A stretch of DNA of 64,000 bases, from NCBI RefSeq assembly GCF_002270415.1, contig NZ_NNRI01000007.1, positions 682,001 to 746,000 on the forward strand, read 5' to 3'. Positions 1 to 7,455 of this stretch are shown here, in pieces; the first letter of the stretch is position 1, and each line of letters starts with the position of its first letter. The DNA comes from Mesorhizobium sophorae (GTDB lineage: Bacteria > Pseudomonadota > Alphaproteobacteria > Rhizobiales > Rhizobiaceae). The position numbers and the translations under genes were made by a program. The notes under the pieces are model-generated. The model did no database searches. It was not told the DNA's origin and was given only the letters and a program-made list of their open reading frames with translations.

Positions 1-797
1 GCATCGACGTCACCAAGCGGCTGAAGGGCGAGAATTACGTGCTGTGGGGCGGCCGCGAGGGCTATGAGACACTGCTCAACACCGACCTTGCCCGCGAGCA
101 GGAACAGGCCGGCCGCTTCCTCAGCCTGGTCGTCGACTACAAGCATAAAATCGGCTTCAAGGGTACGATCCTGATCGAGCCGAAGCCGCAGGAGCCGACC
201 AAGCACCAGTACGACTATGATGTCGCGACGGTCTATGGCTTCCTCAAGCGCTTCGGGCTGGAGAAGGAGGTCAAGGTCAACATCGAGCAGGGCCACGCCA
301 TTCTGGCCGGCCATTCCTTCGAGCACGAGCTGGCGCTGGCCAACGCGCTCGGTATTTTCGGTTCGATCGACATGAACCGCAACGACTACCAGTCGGGCTG
401 GGATACCGACCAGTTCCCCAACAACGTGCCGGAAATGGCGCTGGCCTACTACCAGGTCCTGCAGGCCGGCGGCTTCAAGACTGGTGGCACCAATTTCGAC
501 GCCAAGCTGCGGCGCCAGTCGCTCGACCCCCAGGATCTGCTGATCGGCCACATCGGCGGCATGGATTCGTGCGCGCGCGGCCTGAAAGCCGCGGCTCGCA
601 TGGTCGAGGACAAGGCGCTGTCGGCGCCGCTGGCAGAGCGCTACGCCGGCTGGAACACGGCCGAGGGCAAGGCGATGCTTGCCGGCAAGCGCACGCTGGA
701 AGAGATCGCCGAGCGCGTCGTCAAGAAGAAGATCGAGCCACAGCCAAGGTCCGGCCGCCAGGAACTGCTGGAAAACATCGTCAACCGGTACGTGTGA
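1..797 (+). CDS. xylA: Xylose isomerase, 3' part (gene begins before the window)
   Basis: Converts D-xylose to D-xylulose in the cytoplasm, the first step of the isomerase route to the pentose phosphate pathway. About 264 codons are visible, roughly the last 60% of a ~436-residue class II enzyme. The metal-binding stretches are present: [15 protein letters not shown] carries the first metal-site Glu, [13 protein letters not shown] the second Glu and the His, and [16 protein letters not shown] supplies the Asp ligands. The reading frame is open from base 3 and stops at 795-797. Neighbours xylB or the xylose transporter must lie to the left. The identification is from direct recognition of the family sequence and is firm. 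Confidence 0.95.
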   Translation, partial: IDVTKRLKGENYVLWGGREGYETLLNTDLAREQEQAGRFLSLVVDYKHKIGFKGTILIEPKPQEPTKHQYDYDVATVYGFLKRFGLEKEVKVNIEQGHAILAGHSFEHELALANALGIFGSIDMNRNDYQSGWDTDQFPNNVPEMALAYYQVLQAGGFKTGGTNFDAKLRRQSLDPQDLLIGHIGGMDSCARGLKAAARMVEDKALSAPLAERYAGWNTAEGKAMLAGKRTLEEIAERVVKKKIEPQPRSGRQELLENIVNRYV

Positions 798-942
798 AGC
801 CTGATCTCTGGACCGACATCCACCACCTCTGGCTGAAAGCAGCCGTGGTCGCCTTCTGCTAGTCACGGATTTTCGTTGGCCTGTGCGAGTTCAAGGTGCC
901 GCGCCGCCGAAAAGGCGACGCGGCGGCTGGCAGGAGGAGGAA

Positions 943-1418
943 ATGGCAGAGGATCGAATCATCGTGCCCCGGGCGCAGGCAACCGACATCCCAGCGTTGA
1001 AGCGATGCTGCAGGAAACATTCCAAGGCACCTGGCTGCCGAACATCACCGAGAAATCGGCGCAGCGCTACGTCGAATTGGATACTGGCGGGCGCTACGTC
1101 GACCAGAGCTGGCCGGAATTTGCCGTTGCCGAGATCGATTGCGACGTCGCAGGCCTGATCCATTGGCGTGCGGACTTTATCGAAGCCCTGCACGTCATGG
1201 CGTCGCGCCAAGGGCAAGGCGTTGGCCGCAAGCTGCTTTCCCATGCCGAACAGGCGATTGGCGCCGCCGGATTTGCGCAGGCGCGGCTGGAAACCGACAC
1301 GTTCAATCTGCGCAGCCAGACGCTCTACAAAGCGGTTGGCTATGTCGAGAAAGATCGCTACCCCGACGACGAATGGGACAGCGGCTTCACCACCGTGCTG
1401 TTCGAGAAGCGGCTGTAG
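943..1418 (+). pseudogene. GNAT-family N-acetyltransferase with a -1 frameshift
   Basis: Two frames are needed to read one GNAT protein. Frame 1 from the ATG at 943, behind a GGAGGAGG ribosome site, gives MAEDRIIVPRAQATDIPALK, a typical GNAT N-terminal strand and helix. The continuation LQETFQGTWLPN and the rest of the domain, including the acetyl-CoA loop RQGQGVGRKL and the C-terminal strands, lie in frame 3 to the stop at 1416-1418. The join falls at about 1002-1005, where one base is missing before an in-frame ATG at 1005. Either the gene is broken, or the sequence has an error, or a shorter protein starts at 1005. Substrate unknown. Confidence 0.7.
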
Positions 1419-1592
1419 ACGTCTCCGACCTGGCCTGGCCAGACGCGGGAACGACTTTGCGCAAGGCTGGCTCCGACGACACGGTTCTGCCCTCTACCGC
1501 CCTTCAATGACCTCGCTCTTGCCTTCAAACTGCCGTCACGTATCTCGTATAAGACTGGCTCGTGGCGGGAAGGAAGAAGGAGGCGAACCGAT

Positions 1593-1796
1593 ATGCAGAA
1601 CGAACGTGAAATCGACGCCCTGCTCTCACCTGGCGAGGCCGGATCGATCATCGACCGGCTGATGGCAATGCCGCATCCGAAAGACGGCACGCAGCGCACA
1701 AACGAATGGGATCGCGCGGTTGCTGCGCGACTTGAAACAGTGCTGGCCAAGAGCATGCGCTCGCGCATTGTCCACGAAAGCCGCGATGTCGCTTGA
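1593..1796 (+). CDS. Small hypothetical protein (67 aa)
   Basis: A 67-residue acidic/basic mixed soluble protein with no recognised domain, signal peptide or membrane segment. Support for a real gene is the strong AGGAGG about ten bases before the ATG and an amino-acid make-up like a folded small protein. It sits alone between the broken acetyltransferase and the HAD phosphatase, 48 bases before the latter, so the two may share a transcript. Function not inferred. Confidence 0.55.
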   Translation: MQNEREIDALLSPGEAGSIIDRLMAMPHPKDGTQRTNEWDRAVAARLETVLAKSMRSRIVHESRDVA

Positions 1797-1844
1797 AGGT
1801 CCCTGTGGTTTGACGAACGGAGCCTGTTTCGTCATCCTTCGCCG

Positions 1845-2621
1845 ATGATACGCGCGGTGCTTCTGGACCTTTTGGGTGTCGTCTACAATGGCGACACCCC
1901 GATAGCGGGCGCTGTCTCGGCAATCAATCGCCTGCGCAATGCGGGCTTGCCACTCCGCTTTGTCAGCAACACAACTCGCTCAACACACAAGGCAATCATC
2001 GCGCAACTTACCGCCCTCGGCGTCGAGGTTGGAGAAGAGGAATTGCTGACGCCGGCGCGTGCCGCCGTCGAATGGCTGCGCAGGCACGGCCTCACACCGC
2101 ATCTGCTCGTCCATCCCAACCTGGAGCCTGAGTTTTCCGGACTGGACGGCGCAAATGGGCGGGCCGTCATCGTCGGAGATGCAGGCGAAGCCTTCGATCA
2201 TGCCAGGCTCAACCAGGCGTTCCGCGAGCTGGTGGCCGGCGCCGATTTTGTGGCGCTAGCCACCAATCGCACCTTCAAGGATGCAGACGGTCTGCTCAGC
2301 CTCGACACGGGCGCCTTCGTTGCCGCCCTCGAATTCGCCAGTGGCCGAACCCCTGTCGTGCTCGGCAAGCCGTCACCGGATTTCTTTCTTTCGGCGCTTG
2401 CCAATATGAACTGCTCGGCCGCCGATGCGGTCATGGTCGGCGACGATGCCGAGAGCGATGTCGCCGGCGCGCTGCGCGCCGGGCTTGGTGCGGCGCTGCT
2501 TGTGCGGACAGGCAAGTATCGCCCAAACGACGAAACACGTTTCAATCCGCCGCCCACGGCGGTGGTAGATGACCTCGCCGCCGCGGCCGACTGGATACTC
2601 ACCAACCGCGCCGTACTCTGA
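1845..2621 (+). CDS. HAD-superfamily hydrolase, LHPP-like (subfamily IIA)
   Basis: A 258-residue phosphatase-type protein resembling the LHPP/TIGR01458 branch of HAD subfamily IIA, whose members act on phospholysine, phosphohistidine or pyrophosphate. Motif I reads LLDLLGVVYNG, so the second Asp of the usual DxD is Leu; human LHPP is also non-canonical there. Motif II is SNTTRS near residue 43, the catalytic Lys is in GKPSPDFF near 178, and motif IV is GDDAESD near 200. Its 3' end overlaps the convergent GlxA-type gene by 23 bases. The substrate cannot be told from sequence. Confidence 0.8.
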   Translation: MIRAVLLDLLGVVYNGDTPIAGAVSAINRLRNAGLPLRFVSNTTRSTHKAIIAQLTALGVEVGEEELLTPARAAVEWLRRHGLTPHLLVHPNLEPEFSGLDGANGRAVIVGDAGEAFDHARLNQAFRELVAGADFVALATNRTFKDADGLLSLDTGAFVAALEFASGRTPVVLGKPSPDFFLSALANMNCSAADAVMVGDDAESDVAGALRAGLGAALLVRTGKYRPNDETRFNPPPTAVVDDLAAAADWILTNRAVL

Positions 2622-3582
2622 CTGGCGCCTCGCCAAAAGCTCTCGAAAACGCTCTGGAGAACGCCGCGGCGGACGAAAATCCGGTCCGCCCGGCAATATC
2701 GGCCATAGCCACCCGGGTGTCGACCACCAGCCGGCGCGCCGCCCCCAGCCGAAGCCTGAGATAGTAGGCACCCGGCGTCTCGCCGATCGACTTGCGAAAG
2801 ATGCTTTCCAGTGTCCGCGCCGTCACGCCGACGCGCTTGGCCACCGCTTCTATGGTCAGCGGCTGGTCGACATGCGATTCCATCAATCGGATGGCTTGCG
2901 CCAGCCGTGGATCGTAGCCATCGAGCCGGCCGAGCGAGACCAACGGCTGGGCATCGGTGGCGGCGCGTGCCTGGTCGTAGATGAAGACGCTGGCGACATC
3001 GAGCGCCACCGCCATGCCAAGGCGCGTGCGAATGAGATGCAGCATCAGGTCGAAGGTCGGCGACGCGCCGCCCGAGGTGAAGACCGGTCCGTCGATGACA
3101 TAGCGGTCGGGGCGGACATCGACGCCGGGAAAGGCCGACGAAAAGTCCTCCATGTCCTCCCAGTGGGTGGTGGCGCTGCGTCCTTCCAGCAGGCCGGCGC
3201 GCGCCACCAGCCAGGTGCCGGCCTCGACGCCGCCGCACGCTCGCGCTGCCCGTGCCGCCCGGCGCAAGCCTGAAAGCAGAGCCGACGTTGCGTAGTTCTG
3301 GGTGCCGAAGCCGGCGACGACGACAAGCACGTCGGCTGGATCGGCCGCATCGAAGCGGCCACTGACCGCCACCGGCAGGCCGCACGTGGTGACTGGAGCC
3401 TCGCCAGTCACCGAGACCAGCTTGAAATCGAAGAGGGTCTCGCCGGAAATGCGGTTGGCGGCGCGCAAGGGATCGACTGCCGACGCGACGCACATGATGG
3501 ACGAGCCGGAAAACACCAGCAGCGTCACCTTGAGCGGCAGGCGCTCGGCGCGAAAGATGTCAGGTTTTTCGCTTTTTATCAT
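2599..3582 (-). CDS. GlxA-family transcriptional regulator (DJ-1/PfpI + AraC HTH)
   Basis: A 327-residue regulator with an N-terminal DJ-1/PfpI-like amidotransferase fold (about residues 15-190, beginning KVTLLVFSGSS) and a C-terminal double AraC-type helix-turn-helix (about 220-320, LTIEAVAKRVGVTARTLESI and MADIAGRTGFSSAAAFSRAF). GlxA-type regulators such as CdhR and GbdR of pseudomonads control carnitine and glycine-betaine catabolism. Divergent placement 129 bases from the first gene of the putative carnitine cluster makes it the likely activator of that operon (inference). The start is the first ATG at 3580-3582. Confidence 0.88.
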   Translation of the reverse strand: MIKSEKPDIFRAERLPLKVTLLVFSGSSIMCVASAVDPLRAANRISGETLFDFKLVSVTGEAPVTTCGLPVAVSGRFDAADPADVLVVVAGFGTQNYATSALLSGLRRAARAARACGGVEAGTWLVARAGLLEGRSATTHWEDMEDFSSAFPGVDVRPDRYVIDGPVFTSGGASPTFDLMLHLIRTRLGMAVALDVASVFIYDQARAATDAQPLVSLGRLDGYDPRLAQAIRLMESHVDQPLTIEAVAKRVGVTARTLESIFRKSIGETPGAYYLRLRLGAARRLVVDTRVAMADIAGRTGFSSAAAFSRAFSRAFGEAPVRVRRGW

Positions 3583-3640
3583 ATGCCCTTCGTAAAAGGC
3601 AAAACAGTTTCCGGCAAGTCAGGCAATGTTGGTTGGTTCT

Positions 3641-3684
3641 TATGCATGTCCCAAGGCCGGTTGCCACTTTTGGGCGGCATGCAT
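3641..3684. repeat. Palindromic intergenic repeat, copy 1
   Basis: The arms are TGCATGTCCCA and its near complement TGGGCGGCATGCA around a centre containing CCGGTTGCCACTTTT. It belongs to the dispersed family found elsewhere in this window, with core AAAAGTGG..CCGGTTTT or its complement. This copy lies in the divergent promoter region between the GlxA-type regulator and the BKACE gene. Confidence 0.75.
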
Positions 3685-3711
3685 GGTTGTTTCGATTGGG
3701 AGGAGAATTCG

Positions 3712-4629
3712 ATGCCGCTCGCGATGAACCGTGAGGTCTTCATTACCTGTGCCGTGACCGGGTCCGGTGGCTCGCAGGACCGCAGCCCGCATGTGCCGCG
3801 CTCGCCCAAGCAGATCGCCGATTCGGCCATCGATGCGGCCAAGGCGGGTGCCGCGATCGTGCATTGCCATGTGCGCGACCCCGAAACAGGCAAACCTCGT
3901 CGCGACGTGCATCTCTACCGCGAAGTGACCGAGCGCATCCGCGCGGCAAACGTCGACGTCATCCTGAACCTGACCGCCGGCATGGGCGGCGACATGGTGT
4001 TCGGCTCGCCCGAAGCACCGCTGCCTTTGAATGAAAAAGGCACCGACATGGGCGGCGCCACCAACCGCATGGAACATGTGCGCCAGTGCCTGCCGGAAAT
4101 CTGCACGCTCGACTGCGGCACCATGAATTTCGCGGAGGCCGACTATGTCATGACCAACACGCCCGGCATGCTGCGCGCCATGGGAGGCATGATGACGGCG
4201 CTCGGCGTCAAGCCGGAAATCGAGGCCTTCGACACCGGTCATCTGTGGTTCGCCAAGCAGCTGGTCGAGGAAAAGGTGCTGAACCCGGATGCCCTGGTGC
4301 AGCTCTGCATGGGCGTGCCGTGGGGTGCGCCTGACGACCTCAACACCTTCATGGCCATGGTCAACAATGTGCCGTCGACCTGGAACTGGTCGGCCTTTGC
4401 CATCGGCCGCAACCAGATGGCCTATGCAGCCGCGGCGGTGCTGGCCGGCGGCAATGTCCGCGTCGGGCTGGAAGACAATCTGTGGCTCGACAAGGGCGTG
4501 CTGGCAACCAATGCACAGCTGGTAGAGCGTGCCGCCAGCATCGTCACCAATCTGGGCGCCAGGATTCTCGGGCCCGAAGAAGTGCGCAAGAAGCTGAACC
4601 TGACCAAGCGGGCGCCGATAGCGGCATAA
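3712..4629 (+). CDS. Beta-keto acid cleavage enzyme (BKACE, DUF849), probable 3-dehydrocarnitine cleavage enzyme
   Basis: BKACE enzymes condense a beta-keto acid with acetyl-CoA, giving acetoacetate and a new CoA ester; the carnitine-pathway member (CdhB in Pseudomonas) gives betainyl-CoA from 3-dehydrocarnitine. The 305-residue length fits. Visible are the Zn-binding HCHVRDPETG motif near residue 44, the NLTAGMGGD substrate loop and the LDCGTMNF strand. The ATG at 3712 is chosen over the upstream one at 3583 because GGGAGGAG precedes it and homology begins there. It heads the operon, and the carnitine dehydrogenase-like gene two genes later supports the substrate assignment. Confidence 0.85.
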   Translation: MPLAMNREVFITCAVTGSGGSQDRSPHVPRSPKQIADSAIDAAKAGAAIVHCHVRDPETGKPRRDVHLYREVTERIRAANVDVILNLTAGMGGDMVFGSPEAPLPLNEKGTDMGGATNRMEHVRQCLPEICTLDCGTMNFAEADYVMTNTPGMLRAMGGMMTALGVKPEIEAFDTGHLWFAKQLVEEKVLNPDALVQLCMGVPWGAPDDLNTFMAMVNNVPSTWNWSAFAIGRNQMAYAAAAVLAGGNVRVGLEDNLWLDKGVLATNAQLVERAASIVTNLGARILGPEEVRKKLNLTKRAPIAA

Positions 4630-4650
4630 CTCAATCGCTGGGAGGTCGGC

Positions 4651-5124
4651 ATGACTACCGTCAAGTTCACGGCGATGAAGGATGGCGACAGGCAGGACTA
4701 CGAGTTCCTGACCGCGCATGAGATCGACTATGCGGCGAAGACCGGCGAGCGGCTGCTCGACGCGCTGGTCCAGCTCGATGAAGGCCTGCCGGGGTACAAG
4801 ATCACCCGACTCGGCCATTCACTGCAGGCGGCCACCCGCGCCTGGCGCGATGGCGCCGACACCGACTGGATCGCCTGCGCGCTGCTGCACGACATCGGAG
4901 ACATCTACGCGCCCTACAATCACGACGAATACGCCGCTTCGATCCTGAAACCGTTCGTGCGCGAGCAATGCACATGGGTGGTGGAGAAGCATGGCGACTT
5001 CCAGCGGCTCTACTATGCCCATCATCTCGGCGGCGACCGCCACGCCCGCGACCGCTTCGCCGGCGAGCGCGTGCCCCTCCTCGATCCCGAAACTGCCACC
5101 AAGAGAACCGGAGCCCCAGCATGA
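4651..5124 (+). CDS. HD-domain protein of PhnZ/TmpB-like appearance
   Basis: A 157-residue HD-domain protein. The stretch ITRLGHSLQAATRAWRDG, followed by ALLHDIGD and NHDEYAASILKPFV, resembles the PhnZ/TmpB group, where His and Asp residues hold a di-iron centre and oxidise phosphonate side chains; TmpB substrates carry a trimethylammonium group. Later His residues (VVEKHGDF, YYAHHLGGDRHARDRF) complete a plausible metal set. The tail after RDRF is short and atypical, so the C-terminus may be truncated compared with relatives of about 190 residues (from memory). A GGGAGG site precedes it, and its stop overlaps the next ATG (ATGA). Chemistry is not established; plain phosphohydrolase is the alternative. 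Confidence 0.7.
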   Translation: MTTVKFTAMKDGDRQDYEFLTAHEIDYAAKTGERLLDALVQLDEGLPGYKITRLGHSLQAATRAWRDGADTDWIACALLHDIGDIYAPYNHDEYAASILKPFVREQCTWVVEKHGDFQRLYYAHHLGGDRHARDRFAGERVPLLDPETATKRTGAPA

Positions 5125-6203
5125 GCATCATCAACAAGGCGGCCGCCATCGGCGGCGGTGTCATCGGTGCCGGCTGGGTGGCGCGCCTGCTGCTCAACGG
5201 CATTGACGTTTCAATCTTCGATCCCGATCCGGAGGCGTCGCGCAAGGTCAGCGAAGTGATGAAGGGTGCGCGCCGCGCCTACAAGCAGATGGTGCCCGGC
5301 GGCCTGCCGAAAGAGGGCCGGCTGACCTTCGCCAAGACCATAGCCGAGGCGGTGGCCGACGCCGATTTCATCCAGGAAAGCGTGCCGGAACGGCTCGACC
5401 TCAAGCACCGCGTGCTGGCCGAGATCGATGCCCATGCACCGGCCAATGCCATTGTCGGTTCCTCCACCTCCGGCATCAAGCCGACCGACATGCAGGTGGC
5501 GATGAAGAAGCATCCTGAGCGGTTGGTCGTCGGCCATCCGTTCAACCCCGTCTATCTGCTGCCGCTGGTCGAGATCGTCGGCGGCGAGCAGACCTTTCCC
5601 GAAGCAATCGAAGTCGCCAAGGAGATCTACGCCTCGATCGGCATGAAGCCGGTCGTCATCCGCAAGGAAATCGAAGCCTTCGTCGGCGACCGCCTGCTCG
5701 AAGCGGCATGGCGCGAGGCGCTGTGGCTGATCAAGGACGGCATCTGCACGGTCGAGGAACTCGACGACATCATGCGCTATGGCTTCGGCCTGCGCTGGGC
5801 GCAGATGGGCATGTTCCAGGTCTATCGCGTCGCCGGCGGCGAGGCCGGCATGCGCCACTTCATGGCGCAGTTCGGCCCGTGCCTGAAATGGCCGTGGACC
5901 AAGCTGATGGACGTGCCAGAGTTCAACGACGAATTGGTCGACCTGATCGCAACGCAGTCGGACGACCAGGCGCATGGGCTGTCGATCCGCGAGCTGGAAA
6001 AGATCCGCGACGACAATCTGGTCGCAATCATGGACGCGCTGTCGAAGCAGAACAAAGGCAAGGGCTGGGGCGCCGGCGCCTTGCACAAGGACTATACCAA
6101 GCAGTTGGCCAAGCTGGCGGCGAAGAAGCCGACCGCCTCCAAGGCGGCAGAGAAGGCCAAGGCAAGCAAGCCGAAGAAAAAGACCGGCAAGAAGAAGGGC
6201 TGA
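5121..6203 (+). CDS. 3-hydroxyacyl-CoA dehydrogenase-family protein, probable L-carnitine dehydrogenase
   Basis: A 360-residue NAD-dependent dehydrogenase. The N-terminal Rossmann motif is IGGGVIGAGW (residues 8-17), the catalytic His lies in VGHPFNPVYLLPLVEIVGG, and an all-helical C-terminal domain follows. Family members of about 320 residues oxidise L-carnitine to 3-dehydrocarnitine, which the BKACE enzyme would cleave. Some rhizobial enzymes are fused to a hot-dog thioesterase; here the last ~40 residues are instead a Lys/Ala-rich, probably disordered tail. The ATG at 5121 overlaps the HD gene stop. A 3-hydroxybutyryl-CoA-type substrate is a less likely alternative. Confidence 0.82.
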   Translation: MSIINKAAAIGGGVIGAGWVARLLLNGIDVSIFDPDPEASRKVSEVMKGARRAYKQMVPGGLPKEGRLTFAKTIAEAVADADFIQESVPERLDLKHRVLAEIDAHAPANAIVGSSTSGIKPTDMQVAMKKHPERLVVGHPFNPVYLLPLVEIVGGEQTFPEAIEVAKEIYASIGMKPVVIRKEIEAFVGDRLLEAAWREALWLIKDGICTVEELDDIMRYGFGLRWAQMGMFQVYRVAGGEAGMRHFMAQFGPCLKWPWTKLMDVPEFNDELVDLIATQSDDQAHGLSIRELEKIRDDNLVAIMDALSKQNKGKGWGAGALHKDYTKQLAKLAAKKPTASKAAEKAKASKPKKKTGKKKG

Positions 6204-6207
6204 CCCC

Positions 6208-7371
6208 ATGGATTTCGGGCTGTCGGAGGAACAGAAGCTCATCGTCGAGACGACGCGAGCCTTCGTCGAAAACGAGCTTTATCCGCATGAGCGCGAGGTC
6301 GAGCGCACCGGCGTGCTGCGCCGCGAACTCATCGAGGAGATCAAGGTCAAGGCGATCGAAGCCGGCCTGTACGCCGCCAACATGCCGGCGGACGTCGGTG
6401 GCGCCGGGCTCGATACGGTGACCTGGCTGCTTTATGAAAAGGAGCTCGGCCGCGCCAACTATGCGCTGCACTGGACCTGCGTGGCGCGGCCTTCCAACAT
6501 CCTTTTGGCCGGCACGCCGGAGCAGCGCGAAAAATATCTGTTCCCTTGCATCCGTGGCGAGAAATGGGACTGCCTGGCGATGACCGAGCCGGGCGCCGGT
6601 TCCGATCTGCGCGGCATGAAGGCGACCGCGGTGCAGGATGGCCACGACTGGGTGCTGAACGGCACCAAGCACTTCATCAGCCACGCCGATCTCGCCGATT
6701 TCGCCATCGTGTTCATGGCCTCGGGCGAAGAGGATTCGCCGCGCGGCAAGCGCAAGAAGATCACCGCCTTCTTCGTCGACAAGGGCACCAAGGGCTTTGC
6801 CGTGCGCGACGGCTATCGCAACGTCTCGCATCGCGGCTACACCAACGCCATCCTCGAATTCGATGATTGCCGGCTTCCCGCGAGCCAGGTTCTCGGCGAG
6901 GTCCATAAGGGATTTGACGTCGCCAATTCCTGGCTCGGCGCCACCCGGCTGCAGGTCGGCGCCACTTGTGTCGGCCGCGCCGAGCGGGCGCTGGGCCATG
7001 CTGTCGAATATGCCGCCCAGCGCCAGCAGTTCGGCCAGCAGATCGGCAAGTTCCAGGGCGTGTCGTTCAAGCTTGCCGACATGGCGACGGAACTGAAGGC
7101 GGCTGACCTGATGGTGTTCGAAGCCGGCTGGAAGTACGATCAGGGCACCGTCACCGATCAGGACATGGCCATGGCCAAACTGAAGGCCACCGAAATGCTT
7201 GCCTTCGTCGCCGACGAAGCGATCCAGATCCATGGCGGCATGGGGCTGATGGACGACCTGCCGCTGGAGCGTATCTGGCGCGACGCGCGCGTCGAGCGTA
7301 TCTGGGAAGGCACGTCCGAGATCCAGCGCCACATCATTTCGCGGGCGCTGCTGCGCCCGTTTGGAGCCTGA
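6208..7371 (+). CDS. Acyl-CoA dehydrogenase (CaiA-like)
   Basis: A 387-residue FAD enzyme of the acyl-CoA dehydrogenase family: N-terminal helical domain (LSEEQKLIVETTRAF), the FAD/substrate segment CLAMTEPGAGSDLRGMKATA near 120-140, the beta domain, and the C-terminal helical domain with IQIHGGMGLMDDLPLERIWRD. The catalytic Glu is likely the one in RIWEGTSEIQRH. With the ligase and hydratase downstream it could make a 2,3-unsaturated betainyl-CoA from gamma-butyrobetainyl-CoA (inference from context). The start four bases after the dehydrogenase stop indicates translational coupling. Confidence 0.85.
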   Translation: MDFGLSEEQKLIVETTRAFVENELYPHEREVERTGVLRRELIEEIKVKAIEAGLYAANMPADVGGAGLDTVTWLLYEKELGRANYALHWTCVARPSNILLAGTPEQREKYLFPCIRGEKWDCLAMTEPGAGSDLRGMKATAVQDGHDWVLNGTKHFISHADLADFAIVFMASGEEDSPRGKRKKITAFFVDKGTKGFAVRDGYRNVSHRGYTNAILEFDDCRLPASQVLGEVHKGFDVANSWLGATRLQVGATCVGRAERALGHAVEYAAQRQQFGQQIGKFQGVSFKLADMATELKAADLMVFEAGWKYDQGTVTDQDMAMAKLKATEMLAFVADEAIQIHGGMGLMDDLPLERIWRDARVERIWEGTSEIQRHIISRALLRPFGA

Positions 7372-7439
7372 GCATGATCGTGAAAAGTGGTATCCGGTTT
7401 TCTCGGACAAACGATCTCGTTTGTCCCGAGATCATGCTC
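7370..7439. repeat. Palindromic intergenic repeat, copy 2 (long form)
   Basis: GAGCATGATC at the left and GATCATGCTC at the right bracket a 70-base element containing AAAAGTGG and CCGGTTTTC, plus a second inner inverted repeat around ACGATCTCGT. The left arm begins within the stop codon of the acyl-CoA dehydrogenase, and the element ends 17 bases before the next ATG, so it lies inside the operon transcript and should fold as RNA. Confidence 0.85.
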
Positions 7440-7455
7440 CAACGAGAAAACCATC

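Noticed and set aside
876..1004. Upstream extension of the GNAT frame from 876
   Set aside because: Its translation is Arg/Ala/Gly-rich and unlike a GNAT N-terminus, whereas frame 1 gives the expected sequence.
2198..3493. A 431-codon minus-strand frame over the GlxA-type gene and the HAD gene
   Set aside because: It overlaps two well-supported genes in a different frame and has no recognisable domain.
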